From Streptomyces jeddahensis (GTDB lineage: Bacteria; Actinomycetota; Actinomycetes; Streptomycetales; Streptomycetaceae), in contig NZ_LOHS01000058.1 in assembly GCF_001642995.1 (NCBI RefSeq), forward strand, positions 42,522 to 106,521: 64,000 nucleotides of DNA, read 5' to 3'. The notes under the pieces are model-generated. The model was not told the origin of the DNA. It did no database searches and saw nothing but the letters and a program-made list of their open reading frames with translations. Both the position numbers and the translations under genes were made by a program. Positions 17,345 to 27,415 of this stretch are shown one piece after another. Positions within the stretch are counted from its first letter, which is position 1; each line of letters opens with the position of its first letter.

Positions 17345-17382
17345 GCGGACGGCCGTGGAGCAGAGACTCCCCGGCCGTCCGC
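17345..17382. terminator. hairpin terminator between convergent genes
   Basis: Perfect 10-bp stem gcggacggcc (17345-17354) with ggccgtccgc (17373-17382), extended by inner GGAG/CTCC pairing. It sits between the antitoxin-like gene and the convergent dioxygenase-like gene. Confidence 0.7.
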
Positions 17383-17386
17383 GTAT

Positions 17387-17450
17387 GTCTGCGTCGCCGT
17401 CAGTCTGCGTGGCCGTCAGGCTGCGTCGCCGTCTGTCTGCGTCGCCGCGA
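17387..17450. repeat. four tandem 16-bp repeats
   Basis: Four head-to-tail copies of gtctgcgtcgccgtca at 17387, 17403, 17419 and 17435 with one to three changes each. They lie between the terminator and the stop codon of the dioxygenase-like gene. Confidence 0.8.
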
Positions 17451-17464
17451 CGGCCGGCCGGCGG

Positions 17465-18178
17465 CTACGACCAGGCCGCGACCACGTACCCCACGCCGTA
17501 CGGCGCGTCCTCGTAGAGCAAGCGGCCGGCCAGCCCGGCGTCTTCGGCCGCGCCCGCGAGTACCTGCCACGGTGCGCGGCCCGACGCCTTCAGTACATGG
17601 GCGAGTTCCACGTCCAGCACCTTGAGCGCCGCCACGTCCGCGCTCCCCAGCGCACGCGCGGCCTCCGCGTCGAATCCCGCGGCCCGCTCGTCGAGGTAGC
17701 CCGGGGCCTTGACCGTGCGGCAGATGCTGGCGTCGCCCATCACGAGCAGCGCGACGCGGCCGGCCTGCACCGCGAGTTCTCGTCCCACCTCGGCGCACCG
17801 CTCCGGCTCGAGGGCTTCACCGACACCGAGTCCCTCGACGGGGGCGTCCGACCAGCCCGTGCGCTCCAGCAGCCAGGCCGCGACCGCTAGCGAGTACGGA
17901 AGCGGCCGCTCGGGCAGGTCGCGAGCCGGACGTCCGAGGCGGACGTCGACGTCCACGCCGAAGCCGCGGAACGACCCCTGCGCCCCTTCGGGATGCACTC
18001 CGCGTCCGCTCTGTTCGGCGGGTCCCACGACGACCAGCAGGTCGGGCCGGGCGGCGGCGAGCACCCCGAGAGCGTCCGTGCACGCGGTGCGCGCGGCATC
18101 CAGCTCGGGAGCGGCGCCCGCGGCGACCTCCGGTACGAGCATCGGGGGGCAGGGGCAGACTGCGGCGGCAACGAGCAT
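17465..18178 (-). CDS. class III extradiol dioxygenase-like protein
   Basis: 237 residues, resembling the LigB/DODA/Memo fold group: MLVAAAVCPCPPMLVPEV at the N-terminus, RPDLLVVVGPAEQ, then a Leu/Ala rich core and LLYEDAPYGVGYVVAAW at the end. The iron ligands of true extradiol enzymes (two His and one Glu) are not clear: PCPPML replaces the usual H-P, so catalysis is doubtful. ATG 18178 is the start just before the conserved N-terminus. It is 25 bp downstream of miaB on the same strand, suggesting co-transcription. Function unknown; a conserved neighbour of miaB in Streptomyces as I recall. Confidence 0.8.
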   Translation of the reverse strand: MLVAAAVCPCPPMLVPEVAAGAAPELDAARTACTDALGVLAAARPDLLVVVGPAEQSGRGVHPEGAQGSFRGFGVDVDVRLGRPARDLPERPLPYSLAVAAWLLERTGWSDAPVEGLGVGEALEPERCAEVGRELAVQAGRVALLVMGDASICRTVKAPGYLDERAAGFDAEAARALGSADVAALKVLDVELAHVLKASGRAPWQVLAGAAEDAGLAGRLLYEDAPYGVGYVVAAWS

Positions 18179-18203
18179 GATCGGCAGACTACTGCCGCGA
18201 CGC

Positions 18204-19730
<1,527 letters not shown>

Positions 19731-19887
19731 GCCACAAGGGTAGGCGGTGACGGGGACATCCCCGGACGCCGGAGCCGGAACCAGCCGGCGAAGGCGAGCG
19801 CTCCCCCTGTGGCCTGGGTCATTGCGGACACTGGCGGCATATGGCAACGATGAGGAGCAATCCACCGACGACAGAAAGCGGCAGCTC

Positions 19888-20025
19888 ATGAGCGAGCACG
19901 TGCACGTCCGCCTCCCGAACGGCATGGGTGTGTCGGAGGACGGCCGACTCGTCGAGCTCTCCCGCTGCCGGTGCGGTGCCACCTTCACCAAGGTCTACGA
20001 GGTGGAGGACGGCGAGCCGGAGTAG
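19888..20025 (+). CDS. conserved 45-residue protein with CRCG motif
   Basis: A short hydrophilic protein with the motif [19 protein letters not shown] at its C-terminal half; two Cys in CRCG could bind a metal or be structural (inference). ATG 19888 is embedded in cagctcATGagcgagc with only a weak purine stretch upstream. The frame is open further upstream to 19747 but that part is Arg-rich and looks like intergenic sequence. It lies between divergent miaB and the TAXI protein gene, 54 bp upstream of the latter. Function not known. Confidence 0.6.
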   Translation: MSEHVHVRLPNGMGVSEDGRLVELSRCRCGATFTKVYEVEDGEPE

Positions 20026-20079
20026 CGGTCACCGAACCGGCCTGGTCTTCACGGCGAGTGACCTGGCAGGATCGCTCGC

Positions 20080-21069
20080 ATGTTCCCGCCACTCCCGCAT
20101 ATCGGCAGGCGCCGCGCGCTGTCGGGCGCAGCCGCGGCCTTCGTGTCCTTGGGGCTGCTGCTGTGGTGGCTGCTGCCGCTGGACGAGGATGCGCCGGGTG
20201 GCCGTGTCACCTTCAGTACGGGTGTGAAGTCCGGGGTGTACGAGAAATACGGAGAGCTCCTGGAGCGGGCTCTCGCCCGTGATCTCCCGGATCTGCACGT
20301 GACGCTGCGCAGCAGCGAGGGTTCGCAGGAGAACCTGGAGCGGGTGGCGACGGGCAAGGCGGACTTCACCATCGCGGCCGCCGACGCCGTCCGGGCATAC
20401 CAGCTGGAGGACAGGCCGGGCGCCGGCAGGCTGCGCGGCTGCGCCCGGCTCTACGACGACTACGTCCAGCTCGTGGTCCCGCGGTCGTCGGACGTGCACT
20501 CCGTCAAGGACCTGCGGAACAAGCGGGTGGCCGTGGGCCAGTCCGGCTCGGGCGTACGGCTGATCGCCGACCGGGTCCTCGAGGCCGCGGGCCTCGACGC
20601 CGACAAGGACATCGAGCCGCGCAGCATCGGGATCAACAAGATGCCCGAGGCGCTGAAGCGCGGCGACATCGACGCCTTCTTCTGGTCGGGCGGCCTGCCG
20701 ACGACTGCCGTGGGGCAACTGGCAAAGCGTTTCGACATCCGGTTCGTGGAGCTCGGGAACCTCGTCGACGAACTCCACGAGCAGGGTGGCCCCTCCCGTT
20801 ACTACCGGGCCTCCCTGATGCCGGCCGACACCTACACCCACCAGGGCACCGCGGTGTCGACGCTCGCGGTGGCGAATCTGCTCGTCACGACGGACCGCAC
20901 GGACCCGGAGCTGACCAAGGGACTGACCCGCACGGTGATAGACAACCGCGACCACATCGGCGGCGAGGTACACGCGGCCCAGCTGGTGGACCTGCGAACG
21001 GCCCTGTACACAGACCCGCTCGAACTGCACGAGGGCGCCCGCCGCTACTACCAGTCGGTCAAGCCGTAG
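20080..21069 (+). CDS. TAXI-family TRAP solute-binding protein, orphan
   Basis: 329 residues. A basic N-terminus with one hydrophobic segment (AAFVSLGLLLWWLLPL) gives an exported or anchored protein. The rest matches the TAXI group: VTFSTGVKSGVYEKYGELL (the ligand-binding start of the domain), EGSQENLERVATGKADFTI, DLRNKRVAVGQSGSGVR, and INKMPEALKRGDIDAFFWSG. TAXI proteins normally feed a fused TRAP permease, often for glutamate or aromatic acids. No TRAP membrane subunit is present in the window. The convergent neighbour is the gluK kinase, so it may serve as an extracellular sensor partner rather than a transporter part (inference). Confidence 0.88.
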   Translation: MFPPLPHIGRRRALSGAAAAFVSLGLLLWWLLPLDEDAPGGRVTFSTGVKSGVYEKYGELLERALARDLPDLHVTLRSSEGSQENLERVATGKADFTIAAADAVRAYQLEDRPGAGRLRGCARLYDDYVQLVVPRSSDVHSVKDLRNKRVAVGQSGSGVRLIADRVLEAAGLDADKDIEPRSIGINKMPEALKRGDIDAFFWSGGLPTTAVGQLAKRFDIRFVELGNLVDELHEQGGPSRYYRASLMPADTYTHQGTAVSTLAVANLLVTTDRTDPELTKGLTRTVIDNRDHIGGEVHAAQLVDLRTALYTDPLELHEGARRYYQSVKP

Positions 21070-21163
21070 CGCACCGGAGTCCCACGCCTGCGGCCAGGGC
21101 CGAAGGCCCCAGCCCTGCTGGCGCGAGCCACGACCCGCACCGGTGCCAGAGGCCCGCGAGGCC

Positions 21164-22573
21164 TCACACCCCCGGCGGCTCCGACCGCGGCACCGTCACC
21201 GTTACCCGCAACCCGTGCGGTTCATGGTGCGCGTACGCGATGGTGCCGCCGGCTGCGGCAAGGAGGGCGCGGGAGATGGACAGCCCCAGACCGGAGCCCT
21301 TGACGTTCTGGTGGCGATTGCTGCGCCAGAAGCGGTCGCCGATGCGGGTCAGTTCCTCCTCGGCCAGGCCGGGCCCGCGGTCCGCTATGACGATGGTCGA
21401 CTTCTCGCCGTTCGCGAAGACCGTGACCGTGACCTCCTCGCCCTCGGGGGTGAACTTCAGGGCGTTGTCGATCACCGCGTCCAGGGCGCTGGACAGCGCG
21501 ACCGGATCGGCCCATGCCGTGACGGCCGGGCACTCCTCGCGCAGCCGTACGCCCTTCTCGTCGGCGAGGGGGCGCCAGGCCGCGACGCGCTCCGCGGCCA
21601 GCGCGCCGATGTCGGTGAGCTGCAGATCGGCCGCGGCGTGCTCGGCCAGGGCCAGGTCGAGCAGGTCGTCGAGGACCTGGGCGAGGCGTTTGCCCTCGGT
21701 GCGGACCGAGGCGACCTCCTCGTTGTCCTCGGGCAGTTCGAGGGCGAGCAGCTCGATGCGGAGCAGCAGCGCGGACAGAGGGTTGCGCAGCTGGTGCGAG
21801 GCGTCGGCGACAAAGGCGCGCTGCTGCTCAAGGACGGCCTCGACGTTGTCGGCCATCTCGTTGAACGACCGGGCCAGCCGTCTCAGTTCCGGCGGCCCGC
21901 CGGCCACGGCCACGCGGGACTTGAGGCTGCCGGTCGCTATGTCGTGCGTGGTGGCGTCGAGGATGCGTACCGGGTGCAGCACCCAGCCGGTGAGGCGCAG
22001 CGCCGCTCCCACGGCCATGAGCATCGCGGCGGCCTCGCCGAGAGCGATGGGCAGCCAGCCGCGCAGGGTCTCCGAACGCATCTTGGCGGTGGGCGAGTCG
22101 GTGACGACGACGGCGATGACGTCACCGTCGCGGATGACCGGCGAGGCCACGACCAGGCGGCCGTCCTGCCAGGGCCACACCTGCTTCGGGTCGTGGCCGG
22201 GCCGGGAGAGCAGCGCCTCCTCGAAGGCCCTGCGGACGTCGCCCGACTTGGACAGGTACCAGTCGGCGGGAGCGTGCGCCATGGGCTCGTCGTCCCGGTA
22301 GAAGACGCCCGCCTTGATCCCGTAGACCTCCCAGTAGCGCTCGAGTTCGCTCTGCAGGGTCTCCTGCCGTTCGTCCTTGACCGTCCGCCGTGACCCGCTG
22401 GGGCGTTCCGTGACGAACTGGGCGAGTGCGGCGAAGCGCGCCGTGTCGTCGATGCGGTCGATCACCACTCTCTGCTGCTGTGCGGCGGCCACGCTCACCG
22501 CGAGCGGGAACCCGAGCGCCAGCAGCACGCCCGCCATGAGGACGATGAGCAGCGGGAGGAGTCGAGCACGCAC
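21164..22573 (-). CDS. gluK: sensor histidine kinase, GluK-type
   Basis: Membrane histidine kinase, 469 residues. Transmembrane helix 1 is at residues 4-30 (LLIVLMAGVLLALGFPLAVS), an extracytoplasmic sensing region of ~120 residues follows, then helix 2 near 170-195 (LPIALGEAAAMLMAVG), HAMP, the H-box ADASHQLRNPLSALL with His near residue 258, the N-box DNALKF and G-boxes DRGPGLAEEE and GSGLGLSISRAL. GTG 22573 lies 9 bp after the gluR stop. By position and order it matches GluK of S. coelicolor, reported to sense glutamate and control gluABCD (memory of published work). The name rests on synteny. Confidence 0.88.
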   Translation of the reverse strand: MRARLLPLLIVLMAGVLLALGFPLAVSVAAAQQQRVVIDRIDDTARFAALAQFVTERPSGSRRTVKDERQETLQSELERYWEVYGIKAGVFYRDDEPMAHAPADWYLSKSGDVRRAFEEALLSRPGHDPKQVWPWQDGRLVVASPVIRDGDVIAVVVTDSPTAKMRSETLRGWLPIALGEAAAMLMAVGAALRLTGWVLHPVRILDATTHDIATGSLKSRVAVAGGPPELRRLARSFNEMADNVEAVLEQQRAFVADASHQLRNPLSALLLRIELLALELPEDNEEVASVRTEGKRLAQVLDDLLDLALAEHAAADLQLTDIGALAAERVAAWRPLADEKGVRLREECPAVTAWADPVALSSALDAVIDNALKFTPEGEEVTVTVFANGEKSTIVIADRGPGLAEEELTRIGDRFWRSNRHQNVKGSGLGLSISRALLAAAGGTIAYAHHEPHGLRVTVTVPRSEPPGV

Positions 22574-22582
22574 CCGGACCCG

Positions 22583-23272
22583 CTACGACGCCGGGGCGAC
22601 GAGCCGGTAGCCCACGCCGCGCACGGTCTCGATGAGAGCCGGCATCCGCAGTTTGGAGCGGAGCGAGGCCACGTGCACCTCGAGCGTACGGCCCGTCCCC
22701 TCCCAACTGGTGCGCCACACCTCGCTGATGATCTGCTCCCGGCGGAAGACGACGCCCGGCCGCTGCGCGAGCAGCGCCAGCAGATCGAACTCCTTCCGGG
22801 TCAGCTGTACGACGACACCGCTCACGCTGACCTGGCGGGTGGGCAGCTCTATGAGCACGGGCCCGAGCCGCACCTCGGTCTCGGCCGGTGCCGTGCCGTC
22901 GCCGGGCAGGGTGCGCCGGCTGACCGCGTGGATACGGGCGAGCAGTTCCCCGGTGTCGTACGGCTTCACCACGTAGTCGTCGGCGCCGAGGTTGAGGCCG
23001 TGTATGCGCGACCGCACGTCCGAGCGGGCCGTGACCATGATCACGGGAGTGCTGGTCAGCTTGCGGATCCTGCCGCACACCTCGTATCCGTCCTGGTCGG
23101 GCAGGCCGAGGTCGAGGAGGACGACACCGAAGGGCTCGGCGTCGGCAGGCAGCAGTGCGCGGAGGGCCTCCTCGCCGTTGCGCGCGTGCACCACCTGGAA
23201 GCCGTGCCGGGTGAGGACCGCCGACAGGGCCGCGGCGACATGGTTGTCGTCCTCGACGAGCAGCAGTCTCAT
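22583..23272 (-). CDS. gluR: OmpR/PhoB-type response regulator, GluR-type
   Basis: 229 residues. Receiver domain with the acidic pair EDD near residue 8, phospho-acceptor Asp53 in [11 protein letters not shown], Thr in VTARSD and Lys in [10 protein letters not shown]-terminal winged helix ([17 protein letters not shown], then [12 protein letters not shown] and VRGVGYRL). ATG 23272 follows GGAGGGGG by 5 nt. It is transcribed before gluK and divergently from gluABCD across a 274-bp gap that should contain its operators. Predicted to activate the glutamate importer in response to GluK. Confidence 0.93.
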   Translation of the reverse strand: MRLLLVEDDNHVAAALSAVLTRHGFQVVHARNGEEALRALLPADAEPFGVVLLDLGLPDQDGYEVCGRIRKLTSTPVIMVTARSDVRSRIHGLNLGADDYVVKPYDTGELLARIHAVSRRTLPGDGTAPAETEVRLGPVLIELPTRQVSVSGVVVQLTRKEFDLLALLAQRPGVVFRREQIISEVWRTSWEGTGRTLEVHVASLRSKLRMPALIETVRGVGYRLVAPAS

Positions 23273-23546
23273 ACCGGCCCCCTCCGGTTCACCAGTTGTT
23301 CGGTCACGGCCTCTACACGCGCGGGTGCGCACCTATGCATCCATTCGGATCGCTAAGGATCCCGTCAAGCTGGATCGGGCCACCGGCGGGTTCCGTTATC
23401 CAGCCGGTACGCGCGCGTGGAGCGTTTGCACGCACAGTATCGGCTCGCTACCGGATCGTTATCCTCAATTTCCCCTCAGATGTAATGCGCTGGCTTTACG
23501 CCGTTATTACTGTCCTCCCAACCGAGGAGGACGGAGCAAGAAGCCG
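23273..23546. promoter_or_regulatory. divergent control region gluRK / gluABCD
   Basis: This gap must hold both promoters. Visible repeated elements: CGTTATCC at 23394-23401 and 23457-23464 (63 bp apart, same orientation) and CGGATCG followed by TA at 23345 and 23452. The second pair overlaps at cggatcgttatcc. These are candidates for GluR binding, based only on their repetition and position. No strong -35/-10 pair was identified. Confidence 0.45.
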
Positions 23547-24323
23547 ATGACCGAAGTATCGGTGGCCAAGGACACCGCACCAGCGGCCGACGGACTCGTC
23601 GTGCTGAAGAACGTGAACAAGCACTTCGGCGCGCTGCATGTGCTCCAGGACATCGACCTGACCATCGCCCGCGGCGAGGTCGTCGTGGTGATCGGGCCCT
23701 CCGGATCCGGAAAGTCGACCCTGTGCCGCACCATCAACCGCCTGGAGACCATCGACTCGGGTGACATATCGATCGACGGACGGCCGCTGCCCCAGGAGGG
23801 CAAGGAGCTCGCGAGGCTCCGGGCCGACGTCGGCATGGTCTTCCAGTCCTTCAATCTCTTCGCGCACAAGACGGTCCTCGAGAACGTGATGCTGGGCCAG
23901 GTCAAGGTGCGCAAGGCCGACAAGAAGGCCGCCGAGGAGAAGGCACGCGCCCTGCTCGACCGGGTCGGCGTCGGCACCCAGGCCGACAAGTACCCCGCGC
24001 AGCTCTCCGGTGGCCAGCAGCAGCGCGTCGCGATCGCCCGGGCACTGGCCATGGACCCGAAGGTCATGCTCTTCGACGAGCCGACCTCGGCGCTCGACCC
24101 GGAGATGATCAACGAGGTCCTCGACGTCATGCAGCAGCTCGCCCGGGACGGGATGACGATGGTCGTCGTCACCCACGAGATGGGCTTCGCCCGGTCCGCG
24201 GCCAACCGCGTCGTCTTCATGGCCGACGGCCGGATCGTCGAAGAGGCCGCGCCGGAGCAGTTCTTCAGCAACCCGCGCAGCGACCGGGCCAAGGACTTCC
24301 TGTCGAAGATCCTTCACCACTGA
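23547..24323 (+). CDS. gluA: glutamate ABC transporter ATP-binding protein
   Basis: ATPase of a polar amino acid importer, 258 residues. Walker [10 protein letters not shown] near residue 50, Q-loop FQSFNLF, signature [15 protein letters not shown], Walker [13 protein letters not shown] and switch [13 protein letters not shown] 23547 is preceded by GGAG at 10 nt; the long open frame upstream crosses the promoter region and is not coding. First gene of gluABCD; downstream genes are the binding protein and two permeases. It acts at the inner face of the membrane to drive glutamate uptake (family and synteny). Confidence 0.95.
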   Translation: MTEVSVAKDTAPAADGLVVLKNVNKHFGALHVLQDIDLTIARGEVVVVIGPSGSGKSTLCRTINRLETIDSGDISIDGRPLPQEGKELARLRADVGMVFQSFNLFAHKTVLENVMLGQVKVRKADKKAAEEKARALLDRVGVGTQADKYPAQLSGGQQQRVAIARALAMDPKVMLFDEPTSALDPEMINEVLDVMQQLARDGMTMVVVTHEMGFARSAANRVVFMADGRIVEEAAPEQFFSNPRSDRAKDFLSKILHH

Positions 24324-24378
24324 CGCACGGCCGACACCCGCGTCCCTTTTGTTCCTGCCGAATCAAAGGATGTTCACC

Positions 24379-25296
24379 ATGAAGCTCCGCAAGTCCGCCG
24401 CCGTCGCGGCGATCGCCGTCCTCTCGCTCACCGCCACCGCCTGCGGCGGCGAGTCCGGTACCGCGGGTGACAAGCCGAGTAACCCGGCCACCGGCGAGAA
24501 CGCGCCGAAGCTGCCCACCTACACCGTGGCCAAGGACGTGCAGATCGACTCGCCGACGCTCGAGCGCGCCCAGAAGGCGGGCAAGATCGTCTTCGGTGCC
24601 AAGAACGACCAGCCGTTCCTCGGCTTCGAGGACACCGACGGCACGCGCTCGGGCTTCGACATCGAGATCGCGAAGATGGTCGCGGCCGACCTCGGCTTCT
24701 CGGCCGACCAGATCGAGTTCAAGACGGTCGACTCCGGCGTCCGCGAGACCACCATCTCCAAGGGCGACGTCGACCTGTACGTCGGCACGTACACCATCAA
24801 CGACGAGCGCAAGAAGCAGGTCGGCTTCGCGGGCCCGTACTTCATGGCGGGCGCCGACCTGCTCGTCCGCAAGGACGAGACGGAGATCACCGGCCCGGAC
24901 ACCCTCAAGGGCAAGACGGTCTGCTCGATCGTCGGCTCTACGCCGCTGCAGGAGATCAAGAGGCCGAAGTACGGCGCGAAGACCGTCGAGCTCGCCAAGT
25001 ACTCCGAGTGCGTCCAGCAGCTGCTGAACAACGAGGTCGACGCGGTCACCACCGACGACGCGATCCTCAAGGGCTACGCCGCGCAGCGCCCGGAGAAGCT
25101 GAAGGTCGTCGGCAAGCCGTTCACGAAGGAGCCGTACGGCGTCGGCATGGCCAAGGACGACAAGGCCCTGCGCGACGCGGTCAACGACGCGCTCGAGGCG
25201 CACCAGAAGAACGGCGACTACAAGAAGGCGTACGACGCGACGCTCGGCCTGTCCGGCTCCGAGTACACCGAGCCGCCGGCCCTCGAGCGCTACTGA
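24379..25296 (+). CDS. gluB: glutamate-binding lipoprotein of ABC transporter
   Basis: Extracellular binding protein, 305 residues. The signal peptide KLRKSAAVAAIAVLSLTATA is followed by Cys-Gly-Gly, a probable lipidation site despite an Ala at -3. The mature domain has the family-3 pattern: GKIVFGAKNDQPFLGFED, SGFDIEIAKMVAADLG, and FAGPYFMAGADLLVRKDE. ATG 24379 follows AAGGA by 8 nt; ATG 24370 in the same frame would overlap that site. It lies 55 bp after gluA. A pair of strong hairpins downstream separates it from gluC. Confidence 0.94.
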   Translation: MKLRKSAAVAAIAVLSLTATACGGESGTAGDKPSNPATGENAPKLPTYTVAKDVQIDSPTLERAQKAGKIVFGAKNDQPFLGFEDTDGTRSGFDIEIAKMVAADLGFSADQIEFKTVDSGVRETTISKGDVDLYVGTYTINDERKKQVGFAGPYFMAGADLLVRKDETEITGPDTLKGKTVCSIVGSTPLQEIKRPKYGAKTVELAKYSECVQQLLNNEVDAVTTDDAILKGYAAQRPEKLKVVGKPFTKEPYGVGMAKDDKALRDAVNDALEAHQKNGDYKKAYDATLGLSGSEYTEPPALERY

Positions 25297-25336
25297 TCCG
25301 CGGGACCCCCGAAGCCCCTGGAAGTGCTCCGGAGTG

Positions 25337-25467
25337 GGCCGCGGGCCGCAAGCCCGCGGCCTCCCCAGTGCCTCAAGGGCCTGGGAGGCGCCCCCACCTC
25401 GCGCCCGTCTGATCCTTCGGCAGTGAACCGCCCGTCCCGTACGCACCGCTGCCGGTGCGTACGGGAC
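25337..25467 (+). terminator. two stem-loops between gluB and gluC
   Basis: Stem 1: ggccgcgggc (25337-25346) with gcccgcggcc (25352-25361). Stem 2: a perfect 15-bp stem gtcccgtacgcaccg (25434-25448) with cggtgcgtacgggac (25453-25467) and loop CTGC. Neither is followed by a T-run. They probably stabilise the gluAB message or cause partial termination so that more binding protein than permease is made (inference). Confidence 0.65.
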
Positions 25468-25511
25468 GCGGTCCCCTCTGCCCGTCCGCTGCCGCCCACG
25501 AGGACTCTCCC

Positions 25512-26159
25512 GTGAACGTACTGCTCGACCATCTCCCGGAGTTCCGGGAGGGGTTCATAGGCACCGTCTTGCTGACCCTGGCCAGCGGGCTCCTGGCGAT
25601 GGTGCTGGGTGTCGTCATAGCCGGTTTCCGGGTCTCGCCCGTGCCCCCGCTCCGGTTCTTCGGCGCCGCCTGGGTCACTCTCTTCCGTAACACGCCGCTG
25701 ACGCTGCTCTTCCTGGTCGCCTGGTTCGTCGTCCCGGTGATCTTCGCCCCGGGCCTCAACCCGTGGACCAAGGCGCTGCTGGCCCTCGGCTTCTACACCT
25801 CCGCCTTCGTCTGCGAGGCCGTGCGCTCCGGCATCAACACGGTGCCGCTCGGCCAGGCCGAGGCCGCCCGGTCCATCGGCATGACCTTCTTCCAGACGCT
25901 GCGGCTGATCGTCCTGCCGCAGGCAACCCGCACCGTGATCCCGCCGCTCAGCTCGATCTTCATCGCACTGACCAAGAACTCGGCGATCGCGGGTGCGTTC
26001 AGCGTCACCGAGCTGTTCGGTGTGCAGAAGCTGCTCAGCGACAAGGGCTTCGCGATCGCCTGGATCTTCCTGTGGGTCGCCCTCGGCTACCTGGTCATCA
26101 CCTTCACCATCAGCGGTCTCTTCCGGCTGCTCGAGCGGCGCATGGGGGTCGCACGATGA
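25512..26159 (+). CDS. gluC: glutamate ABC transporter permease
   Basis: Polar amino acid permease, 215 residues, about five membrane helices (FIGTVLLTLASGLLAMVLGV at the N-terminus, then LTLLFLVAWFVVPVI). The EAA loop that contacts the ATPase reads EAARSIGMTFFQTLRLIVLP. GTG 25512 has AGGA upstream; the frame from 25455 runs through the hairpin region. Its stop overlaps the gluD start (ATGA), so the two permeases are translationally coupled and form the membrane heterodimer. Confidence 0.93.
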   Translation: MNVLLDHLPEFREGFIGTVLLTLASGLLAMVLGVVIAGFRVSPVPPLRFFGAAWVTLFRNTPLTLLFLVAWFVVPVIFAPGLNPWTKALLALGFYTSAFVCEAVRSGINTVPLGQAEAARSIGMTFFQTLRLIVLPQATRTVIPPLSSIFIALTKNSAIAGAFSVTELFGVQKLLSDKGFAIAWIFLWVALGYLVITFTISGLFRLLERRMGVAR

Positions 26160-27193
26160 GTTCGAGCGTCCTGTACGACGCCCCGGGCCCCAAGGCCCGC
26201 GTCCGCAACGTCGTCTACACCGTCGTGGGTTCGGCGGCCGTCCTCGGCCTGATCGTCTTCGCGATCTACCGGCTGAACATCAAGGGCGTGCTCGAGCCCG
26301 AGGTGTGGGACATCTTCAACAACGCTGGTGTCCGGGCGAACATCCGCGACGGTGTGCTGAGCACGCTGAAGGTCTTCGCGCTGGCCGGTGTGCTGTCGCT
26401 CGTGCTCGGCCTGCTGCTGGCCGTCGCCCGGCTCTCCGACCACAAGCCCGTCAGCTGGCTGGCGACCGGCTTCATCGAGCTCTTCCGCGCCGTCCCGCTG
26501 CTGATCACGATCTACGCCCTGTGGGTGCTCTTCCTCAGCTACAAGGACGACCTGGGCGTCGTCGGCGACAACACCGCCTTCTGGGCCCTCGTCATCGGCC
26601 TCACCGTCTACAACGGCTGTGTGCAGGCGGAGGTCCTGAGGGCCGGTATCAACGCCGTCCCCCGCGGGCAGGTCGAGGCCGCGTACGCCCTGGGTCTGCG
26701 CAAGACCCAGGTGATGACCATGCTGCTGGTGCCGCAGGCCGTCCGCTCGATGCTCCCGACGATGATCAGCCAGCTCGTGGTGACCCTCAAGGACACCTCC
26801 CTCGGCTACATCATCACGTACGCGGAACTGCTCTACGCCGCCCGGACGATGGCCAACAACATCATCGTCAACGGCGAGAACCCGATCACCGCGGTCGTCA
26901 TCGTCGTCGGCGCCATCTACATCCTGCTGTGCCTCGCCCTGTCCTCGCTCGCGACGTGGATCGAGCGGCGAGGCCGCCGCGCGAAGACCGGTATCGCGGT
27001 CGCCGCGGCCGCCGAGCCGGCCGAGGCACCGGGTGTGCTGGACGCCACGGAGGGCCCGCTGGGTCCTGTGGCCGCCGCGCCGGAGGCGCCCGGTGAGCCG
27101 GCCGCACCGGCCGACGAGGTCCCCGGTTCCTCTGCCGCGGACGGGCCGGATGCGCCAGGTGAGCCCGGCGGGCCGGACCTCGGCAAGAGCTGA
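26156..27193 (+). CDS. gluD: glutamate ABC transporter permease
   Basis: Second permease, 345 residues. One N-terminal helix (VVGSAAVLGLIVFAIY), a periplasmic loop, then helices carrying the EAA motif VEAAYALGLRKTQVMTMLLV. The C-terminal ~60 residues after IERRGRR are a disordered Ala/Pro/Gly/Glu tail absent from the permease core. ATG 26156 overlaps the gluC stop. A perfect hairpin follows, ending the operon. Confidence 0.93.
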   Translation: MSSSVLYDAPGPKARVRNVVYTVVGSAAVLGLIVFAIYRLNIKGVLEPEVWDIFNNAGVRANIRDGVLSTLKVFALAGVLSLVLGLLLAVARLSDHKPVSWLATGFIELFRAVPLLITIYALWVLFLSYKDDLGVVGDNTAFWALVIGLTVYNGCVQAEVLRAGINAVPRGQVEAAYALGLRKTQVMTMLLVPQAVRSMLPTMISQLVVTLKDTSLGYIITYAELLYAARTMANNIIVNGENPITAVVIVVGAIYILLCLALSSLATWIERRGRRAKTGIAVAAAAEPAEAPGVLDATEGPLGPVAAAPEAPGEPAAPADEVPGSSAADGPDAPGEPGGPDLGKS

Positions 27194-27260
27194 GCCGCCC
27201 GGCCCCGGAGCACATCGGAACACAGCGGCTCTGCACAGAACCTGACGAGTCGTGAACAGT

Positions 27261-27292
27261 CGGAGGCAGTGGCATGATCGCCACTGCCTCCG
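27261..27292 (+). terminator. terminator of gluABCD
   Basis: Perfect 13-bp stem cggaggcagtggc (27261-27273) with gccactgcctccg (27280-27292), loop ATGATC, 67 bp after the gluD stop. Confidence 0.8.
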
Positions 27293-27415
27293 TCACTTGA
27301 CGCAAGCACCGGCAATGGGTTGCATACGTTCTGTGACCGCGCACCCCGCTCCATCTGCCAGTTTCCTTACGATGCCCACTTCACACCAGTCTTCCGGGGC
27401 AGGGGGCGCCGCGCC

